Source: Lagopus muta (Eukaryota > Chordata > Aves > Galliformes > Phasianidae). Taken from it: a stretch of 64,000 nt of DNA. The stretch spans positions 2,393,778 through 2,457,777 of the forward strand of contig NC_064449.1 of assembly GCF_023343835.1 (NCBI RefSeq), written 5' to 3'. Within the stretch, counting starts at the first letter, position 1, and every line of letters begins with the position of its first letter. Under the pieces are notes generated by a model. That model was not told the DNA's origin, made no database searches, and saw nothing but the letters and a program-made list of their open reading frames with translations. The position numbers and the translations under genes are program-made. This document shows, one piece after another, positions 56,901-64,000 of the stretch.

Positions 56901-57525
56901 ACAGCTATTATTTATAACACGAATTAACTTTTACACTGAAAGAAAAATCAAAGTGACAGAATAGAATTAGATCAGAAAGAATAGACATGAAAAGGCTCAT
57001 TAACAGCTCTCCCCCGCCCATAGAGCCCTTGCAAGCAGGTCCCAGCTTCCAGGCTGCCTTTAGGTCTATTTGTTGGCTTTCTGAGTTGCAGCAGTCTCTG
57101 CACAGCACTGGGAAGTTTTGTTCCTGGAAGTTTTATCCCCTGGCATTTTTGCTTCTGTCTCTCTGGAGGCCCTGGCTGTTTATTTCACCAGCCCAGCTCC
57201 CTGCTGTGACTTTATGCTCTTCCTCTTGCCTTGCCCTTCACTTGCATCTGTCCCCAGGCAGGCTTGGCTGCTCTCAAGACAGGAGCAATTTCCTCCCTCC
57301 TGGGGGTTTTCTGCTCTGACCACTTCATTCTTCCTGTAGAGGAGCAAAACACTTCAAGAACAAGCCAATCAAGCAGACGCTATTGCTCAGAAGAGAGAAT
57401 GCCACAGATTTCTCTCTTCCCTGAGACCCAACTTAAGGGGTGTATGCCACAAAGTAGAACACATCTGAGCAACAAACAACACCTGGGAGATCTCCTGTTG
57501 CTGAGCTTCACAGGAACTTTCCAAA
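53962..57525. other. long unassigned stretch
   Basis: About 3.5 kb without CR1, beyond the unclassified repeat. Frames up to 136 codons (53959-54369, minus) overlap others and resemble nothing. A short AT-rich, CpG-bearing piece at 54970-55030 (GGCGGCTCAACGCCATCC) may be of interest. Confidence 0.5.
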
Positions 57526-57639
57526 TAGACAGATAGATAGGTAGATAGATAAGTGGATGGATGGGTGGATGGGTGGATGGATGGGAGGATGGGTGGGTAG
57601 ATGGGTGGGTGGGTGGGTGGATGGGTGGATGGATGGATA
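57526..57639 (+). repeat. compound (GATA)n-(GGAT)n-(GGGT)n microsatellite
   Basis: About 114 bases starting as GATA/GGTA units, changing to GGAT/GGGT mixtures and including GGGTGGGTGGGTGGGT at 57603-57618. On minus it gives a His-Pro rich repeat inside spurious 91- and 126-codon frames. Confidence 0.97.
57603..57617 (+). other. strong G-quadruplex motif
   Basis: GGGTGGGTGGGTGGG: four G3 runs with single-base loops, the pattern known to give very stable parallel quadruplexes. Confidence 0.85.
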
Positions 57640-59490
57640 CATGAAAATTTCCCACTTCTCTCGGCCATTTTTGCCCTGAAATAACATTTTCCTATGCTGT
57701 ACTGGAGGAGCAGAAGGCTCCTGTCTCTCCTGGCTCTAAGGAGGCTTTGCTGATTCCTGCAGCACACTCACAGAAGATGGGATGGCTTTCAAAGTGCACA
57801 TAGCATGGAGCCCACCTGGCAGCTGGCTCATGCAAATACACTGCAAAATGAAGGAGAAATTAAGAAAAGCCTTGAAGGGAAGGGATTAGGCAAAGCACAC
57901 TGCTTTAAATGGGCAGTTGCAGAGTAGACTGAGTTCAGTTTGCAGTAGCTTAATCGAGGGAGTGGATTAAGTTAAATCCTGAAAGGATTCCTTGTGCACA
58001 GCACCCCACAATACCTTCCCTCTGCATCAGTGTCCTCCTGTAGCCTGTCCCTGAGGACTCTCTCTTTTCCCACCTGTTTCCAGGGTGGATGTTCTCCTTC
58101 TGACTCAAACAGGTAGAGCTGGACAGGGAGCAGATATCTTACCATGACAGATGGAGAGCTGGTGAAATGGGCCAGAATGAGATTTGAGGGGTCCTTTGTG
58201 CACAAAGCCAAGGAGGGGGACAGCAGGTCTCTGAAGACAGGAGTGGGTATGTGCTCTTGGGAACCTGTCCTATGGGATCAAAGGGCAGTATTGCAGGATA
58301 GATTTGGGTTCGTCGTACTCTCTTAGCTGCCTGGTGTTGCTACACAGGAAGAGAGAGCTGATACAGGTCTTTAGACTGGATGCATCCAATCCCAATTCCA
58401 CTCTTTCGGAGCTGTGATGCAGTCCTTACAGCCCCTATATACCTGTGTTGGCCAAATATTAAAACCCAGACACCCACCTCCTTGCCCCTCAGTCTTAGGG
58501 TTGGCTTAGGAAGAGGATAATGTGGAAAAAATATATTAAAAAATAAAACAATAATCTATACTGGTAGTTTATCCCCCTGCTCCCGAAGCGTTGAGTTGTG
58601 CAGCGATAGCAATTTCAAACTTCTCCATGGCCAGAGGCTTATAACGCTCCTCTGCAACATAAAACCTGAGAACCACACTTCCTAGCAGGACTCCAGCTGC
58701 TGGCACCTTAACAAGAACATCACCCACGATGAGACTTGTGATTCCACCCTGAGGGTCCAACAGTGCCACCCCTTGGGAAGGAGATGCCAGATGTGGCTCT
58801 GGTAGGAAAAGCTCTCTCCCAGCTCCCCCAGCCATCAGCTGGGCACCCCAGGAGCTCTGGGATTCGCCTGCTGTCTCCTGCACTGGTCAAAGGAGATGCA
58901 ATCAGCCCCCATCTCCTCCCCGCTTCCCTGCGGATCGAGAGCTTTTTATCCACCCGTCTGCCTTCCCAGGAGATGAATATTTTAAGATCTTCCTTTTTGC
59001 TATTTTACAGAAAATATATAAAATGTTAAGTATGTGTCAAAGCATCCTTTTGATGTTTTCTCCCTTCTACACGCCGGAGCTTCACGGGCTTCAGCTTTGT
59101 GATTGATGCAGGAGAGTCCTTTGGTGCTGGGGAGTCCCACCCTGGGCTGGCTGAGCCCACGCTGGTGACGGCTTCCACTCAATCAACCACAGCTTGCCTG
59201 GAGCCTCGGGTAAGTCATGCTTTGCACATCTCTATTGATTAATTTATTAGGCTCTTTTCTTGCAGGAATGAGGATCCACGTTTCTGTAATCATCCAGGAG
59301 GCGGTGCTGGAAGGTGCTGGAAGGTGGCTGTGGTCCAGGTGTGCAGCTCCATGCTGAGATGCTGCCTCTGTGGCATCACTGACACCACTTGATAGCCTCG
59401 TTGGTTGGGAGGCACTGCTGCTTGTGCCTGAATACATCCTGGCTCCTGAAGACAAAGCATGTAAGAAATTATAACAGTAAATAAATAAAT
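57640..59490. other. unassigned non-coding stretch
   Basis: No mobile element recognised. The minus frame at 58569-58883 (104 codons) is not recognised. Confidence 0.5.
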
Positions 59491-59672
59491 TTGGTGAAGC
59501 ATTGGCACAGGTTGCCCAGAGATGTGGAGGATGTCCATCCTGGAGATGCCCAAGGTCAGTTGGATGTGGCTCTGAGCACCTGATCGGCTGTGGATGTCCC
59601 TGTTCATTGCACTGGGGTTGAACCAGATGGTCTTTAAGAGTCCCTTCCAAGTCAAACCATTCTATGAAATAC
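59491..59672 (+). mobile_element. CR1 LINE fragment, 3' end
   Basis: TTGGTGAAGCATTGGCACAG, GTTGCCCAGAGATGTGGAGG, ATCCTGGAGATGCCCAAGGT, CTGTGGATGTCCCTGTTCAT, AACCAGATGGTCTTTAAGAG, TCCCTTCCAAGTCAAACCAT and TCTATGAAAT. Sister of the copies at 4768 and 47515. Confidence 0.94.
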
Positions 59673-60539
59673 CATAACTCATGGATTTCTAAGCCAACCA
59701 TCCAGCAAATCTTGCTTCTGGAAGTAAGTCATGTTGGACACTATGCAGGAGGAGCCCACTGTTCATTGCACTGTGCAAATCTATATCATCAGAACAGACT
59801 GACTTCTTCCTGTCCCAGCTGACAAGGTGTGAGCCTCTATTTTGAAGCCAGACGCTTGTGAACACACTAATTCTTTTCTTTCTTGCTAGTACAGCACTGG
59901 GCCCAGTCCTTATTCATAAAAATAAAATAAAATAAAAGCCATCAAAGACAAACCTGAAGAGAAACTGACAGACCATGGAAAGAAGGAGAGAGACTCAGAG
60001 GTCTCCACTTTGATGAACACCACTCCTCCCATGGAGACTCTACAGAATGACACCAAGAATGCTGCTGGGCCCCCATCACATTTTGTGCACACATGCAAGC
60101 CAGTCTTCTGTCTAGGATTCGTCAGTATTGTTTTCCAGCTAATTAAAATGGTAGCAGATATTAATCATCTGAAGATCTGTCGGCTCTGCTACAGGTAGGT
60201 GGTGGCTATTTATTTTCCATATCACTGCAATAACAAAAGTGCAAATTTTCACCTGAAAAAAAGGGAAAAAAAGAAAAAGAAGAAGAAAAAAAAAGAAAGC
60301 TGGCCCTTTAAAGATTCCCAACAGTTTCTTCTACAAAATGTTTGTTGATGGGGCTGACTATTCCCTGGCTTCCCCTCCTTAGATCAAAGCCTTCGGCTCA
60401 TACTGAAGGATGATGGTATTTTCAAAGAACCTCCCCCAGAAGGGACCTGCTCACCCAACAAACAAGCACAGGCACTTCTTGGCTACACCACCGCGTTGTT
60501 AAAGGCTGAAAATAGCAAAGGCCAAGCCTTTGCTATCCA
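59673..60539. other. unassigned, with purine-rich run
   Basis: Contains an A/G-rich simple repeat at about 60256-60299 (AAGGGAAAAAAAGAAAAAGA then AGAAGAAAAAAAAAG) and an (AATAA)n patch near 59920-59934. No gene recognised. Confidence 0.5.
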
Positions 60540-60780
60540 GCCATTTTTTACTTTAACTGCTTTATTCATTTGACCACTAAAAAATTCATTACATCTAAAG
60601 TTTAATGAGAAATTAAATGGATGGATTGGCTGCTAAACAGCCTGTGTGCGGGTGTGAGCGCTGCCAGAGGGGCTGTGGGCTAATGAAATGTTTAATGCTG
60701 AGGACTGCAGCGAGCTTGGGCGCAGCAGATGCCGGGTTTGGTGTATAAATAAACGCAACGCTATGAGCTCATGTTCTCTT
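60540..60780. promoter_or_regulatory. candidate regulatory tract with TATA-like box
   Basis: AT-rich start (AAAAAATTCATTACATC, GTTTAATGAGAAATTAAATGG, GCTAATGAAATGTTTAATGC) passing into a CpG-bearing segment (TGTGCGGGTGTGAGCGC, TTGGGCGCAGCAGATGCCGGG) and then TATAAATAAA at 60744-60753. A TATA-like box just after CpG-rich sequence is compatible with a promoter reading to the right, but no exon follows that I recognise. Confidence 0.28.
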
Positions 60781-62164
60781 GACACTTTCCTGAAACCCTC
60801 CTTCTCCTGAAAAAAAGGGAAAAAAAAGCTTTAAACTTTGCAAGAACTTCTCGAGGTGAAGGCTGAGCTCTGACAGCGCTGCCTCCCCATCCTGCGCCCA
60901 CCTGCACCGCGTGCAGCCCCACTGCTTGCAGGCTGACCCTGCTCTTTTGCTCAGCCACTGGAGAGCAGTTCATCTTTTGATGCTTGCTGAGGGGGTTTTG
61001 CCAGTTGTCAGGCTGGCCATGGAAACCCAACTTCAATGTCTCTCTGGCAGTGCTCTCTTTGACACTTTCAAGCAAATCTATGCAAGTTTGGAAACTTCAG
61101 GGTCAGAGCTCTGAGTCGGGGTCATCAGGGATGCTGTCTTCCTTACTTTTGTAAAGGAGGAGAAATCCAAACAGTCATGAGATCAAAATGGGATGCTGGG
61201 AACCATGTGAAATTCAGAAGCAGGTACACACAACAAAGTGTAGACCTGAGGCACTTCTTCCCTGATGGCTCCGTGTAGAGCCGTGGGCCATGGGCAGCAC
61301 ACCAAGCACCCCAGCAAGAGCTGCAGGACCAGCAGCTTGCATGCAGAATCTCAGAGGCCCACTCACATTTAGAATGAAAGAAGACGTGTCATCAAATCCC
61401 AGTGATGCAAAGAGTGATCCATATTAGCACACAAAAGTGTGGGGGAGTTCCAGCAGCCTTGAAAGGCTGCATGGGAAGTTGCCATGAGCCCAGGATCATC
61501 GGACAGAACTGTCTGGGAGGATGCAGGATGGGTACAGGAATGGAATGCAGCAGGCTGTTGCTGTGGACTGACAGTATGTTTCATCCCTTCTCTGAGCCCA
61601 GAGCAGCTGTTGTCAGGGAAAAATGGCAAAACATTTCAGAGCTTCAGGTATGGGAGAAGAAGAAGTGTGGCCTAGCACTGACATGGAGAGCTGATGGATA
61701 ACAAGGCAGGTCTGGGCATCCCTGGTACAGCCATGATGCAGCCCTGAGCCTTGGAGGTATGTGGGCACCAGCACTTCATAGAAACCCTGGAAGTGAGCAT
61801 TGATTTCTCCAGCAGGTGACACATGGGACCAACCTGACACCCAGTGGAGATGCTTTGTGCTTTGTTCTGCAGTTATAGTTCTTGCTCCCTGATGGCCAAG
61901 GGCTGGTCCCAATGCAACCCCCCACCCTAGGGGGCTTGTGAGTGGTTTCACCACCACATGACTCCTCTGCACGAGTGCCAGAAATTTGGGGAGTTTGATG
62001 AGCTGCTTCACCTCACCATGGACACAGGTAACATCTGGAGGAAATGAAACAATAGGAAGGCTCTGCCTTGCCCTCCAAAAGCTGTTGAGGAGCAGGGAAG
62101 CAGCGGGTTCTTAAAAGGATGAGCAGCCCGGAGGCACGTGCCAGGCAGGGAGCAGCAGATAAAG
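60781..62164. other. unassigned non-coding stretch
   Basis: No repeat or gene recognised. The 132-codon minus frame at 61613-62011 has no known domain. Confidence 0.5.
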
Positions 62165-62245
62165 CCTGGAATTATCTGAAATTTGTGTTTCGCTCATTAG
62201 GGTTTTAATGCTCTCCATATGCAATAGGTTTCTTTCTATGAGGTG
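62165..62245. promoter_or_regulatory. short candidate conserved element
   Basis: GGAATTATCTGAAATTTGTG, TCGCTCATTAGGGTTTTAAT and CATATGCAATAGG: homeodomain, E-box (CATATG) and POU-like words together in 80 bases. Confidence 0.22.
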
Positions 62246-64000
62246 TGAGTGCAGGCCTAGGGGAGCAAATCCCAGTGAGAGGAGGTCCAGATGCCTGTGG
62301 AGCTAGTCGTTGGGCCAGATGATGGCAAAGGCAGTGGATCCTTGCAATCTCATCACCTGCACACAGGCACGTGGATCAGCTATAGGAAGATGTTGATGAG
62401 CAAACGGGTTTAGGAAGAGAATGTTGCACTTTCAACTATCTCCTAGATACTGATTCTTGTAATGGGAGATGCATCCATGTCCTGGAATACCATGCTGTGG
62501 AAAAATTGGTGCAACACCACCTCTACCATAATTCCGTGGTTCAAGGATGCTCAGGCACTGAACGTGACAGTTTTCACCATTTGGAGCAGTGCTCAGCCTG
62601 GCAAAGCACACATCTCCTTGCAGCACGATGCTCTGAAGCCCCTGACAGCTCCTTTCCTGCTGCCACAGCAAGAGAGACTTCGTGTCCTTTGATTTCATAT
62701 CTTCTTCTGCAGCAGATGGATGACTTGCTCCTTTTGTAACACATACCCATACCTATAATGGTGTATATGAGTCTCAAGGAACTGCTGGGATGATGAAGAG
62801 AAGCTTTCCAGCCTGAACTGCCCTGCTACCAAAGTGCCACTGCTGGGCTCTGTCACCTCGTGGTGGCAGGCAGCATCTCCTGGTCGTAGCACTTGTCACT
62901 GCATCACCGGGCATCACCTGCCCTGCAGCACCAAGGTAAAGCTGTCCTGCAAGTGAGCAGCGGGAAACACACATAGGAACGGTTGTGCTCTTCCCCTGCT
63001 GGGGTGAAGGCTGATGAAGCTCACCAGGTATTGCCACCAGCCATGGCAACGTTCACCTTGTGCATGCATCCCACACAGCAATATGCCTATGGAACAAAGG
63101 AGCGGGGCTTTCCTGCTGCTGTCAGAAAGGAGGCAGCCTTTGGGAGAGCAGCAGGAGCGTTCGGATCTTTTTTTGTAACGAGTCCTTAATCTTCTTGTAG
63201 TGTTGGCTAGTGGGACTGATGCCAAAGGCAAATCCTACACATTCCCAATAGCGTGCGTTAAATCAGAGCAAAACCAGAGCAGTTCGTCACTCGGAGAGGG
63301 AGAGATTGCACTTGTGACCTTCGGAGTTGCCTGATGACGTCTAAGCCTACTCTGCTTTTGATGGCAAGCTCCTCAGAGGAGCAGAGAACTGGGGCAGAAG
63401 CCCTCCCCGCTCTCAGCCCAGAAGGTATTTGAATCTTTCATTAAGAGATTTTCTCCCACTAGCTTGTTTGGAGTCAGAACCACGTGTTCAGATGCAGACC
63501 TGTCCCTACATGATCAAACAGCCCCACTTCCCAGCCCTGCATGCTCCCAAATGGCTCTCCTCCCTTGATGGGCACACAAGAGCATGACAGTGCAAGCACG
63601 GAGCAGAAGAGGCATGCCAGTGCAGCAGGGAGCTCACATTATTCTTTCATATCCCACAGCATTACCAGGAGATGCCTGGGAGCCACAGTTGCTCCACATT
63701 TCTGAAAGGAGCCTCAGGAAAGTGGATGTGGCGGATGCTGAATGGAGAAGCTGCCTCCCAAGCAAGGCTGCAAAATGTAAATGCGCATGAAAAGTGTCAC
63801 ACAGCAGGGATGTTTCTCAAGGGCTGGTGAGGAAACTGGCTCTTGGCCATACACAGGTTAATATTTTTAACAACAACCCGGAAGAGAAAGTAACATCATG
63901 GCTGCTGAGGCATGCAGCCAGCAGGAGGACCCGAGGGCCGATTAGCACAGCAGAGGGTGGGTTAAGCCCCAAAACTCTCTGGAAAATTTGGTAAGGAGCC
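62246..64000. other. unassigned non-coding stretch to window end
   Basis: No mobile element or gene recognised. Open frames are all under 106 codons. Confidence 0.5.

Noticed and set aside
57387..57767. His/Pro-rich frame on the minus strand
   Set aside because: The repeat protein is just the translated tetranucleotide array.
59183..59701. 172-codon minus-strand open frame
   Set aside because: Much of it is antisense to the CR1 copy at 59491-59672; not a gene.
1..64000. tRNA, rRNA, CRISPR, operon, ribosome-binding or phage features
   Set aside because: Nothing in the sequence supports them; CR1 content marks the DNA as an amniote nuclear genome.

Overview
The window reads as non-coding nuclear DNA from a bird, most likely a galliform such as chicken (organism is inferred, not proven). 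The main evidence is at least 24 fragments of CR1 LINE retrotransposons, spread through the window and split about evenly between the strands. Most keep the CR1 3' end: a conserved GTTGGAAGGGACC-type stretch next to an ATTCTATG-type octamer repeat. There are no Alu/B1-like SINEs, no recent L1 copies, no recognisable bacterial or viral genes, no rRNA or tRNA genes and no CRISPR array. By rough sum, CR1 covers about 8% of the window. Sequence between the CR1 copies is mixed single-copy DNA with a few microsatellites.

I could not support any intact protein-coding gene. Nearly all open frames are short (60-180 codons), overlap one another on both strands and resemble no family I know. The clear exceptions are remnants of LINE reverse-transcriptase ORF2 inside CR1 copies, best preserved at 14846-15250 on the minus strand. 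The longest open frame (41698-42378, minus, 226 codons) is unrecognised. The window therefore looks like a gene-poor interval or a very large intron.

Layout. 1-8250: scattered short CR1 copies, plus a decayed L1/Tx1-like reverse-transcriptase relic at about 5330-5585. 8250-14760: no repeat recognised, ending in an AT-rich stretch. 14760-15215: CR1 with an open ORF2 tail. 19370-28870: a run of mostly minus-strand CR1 copies, including a very old one and the youngest-looking one, plus the first copy of an unclassified dispersed repeat. 29000-39800: few CR1 copies and several AT-rich, TAAT-rich tracts that look like conserved non-coding elements, a CpG-enriched patch at 33300-34080 and a candidate 43-nt spliced exon at 39677-39719. 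43200-47100: a tetranucleotide array and a CpG-retaining tract running into an AT-rich tract with a perfect hairpin. 47500-51250: three plus-strand CR1 copies, one about 890 bp long. 53650-53960: second copy of the unclassified repeat. 57526-57639: a compound tetranucleotide array with a strong G-quadruplex motif. 59491-60780: a last CR1 and a possible regulatory tract.

The possible function of this window is regulatory rather than coding. The AT-rich, homeodomain-motif-rich tracts in a gene-poor setting resemble long-range enhancers of vertebrate developmental genes. This is inference from base composition and motifs; a multi-species alignment would decide it.
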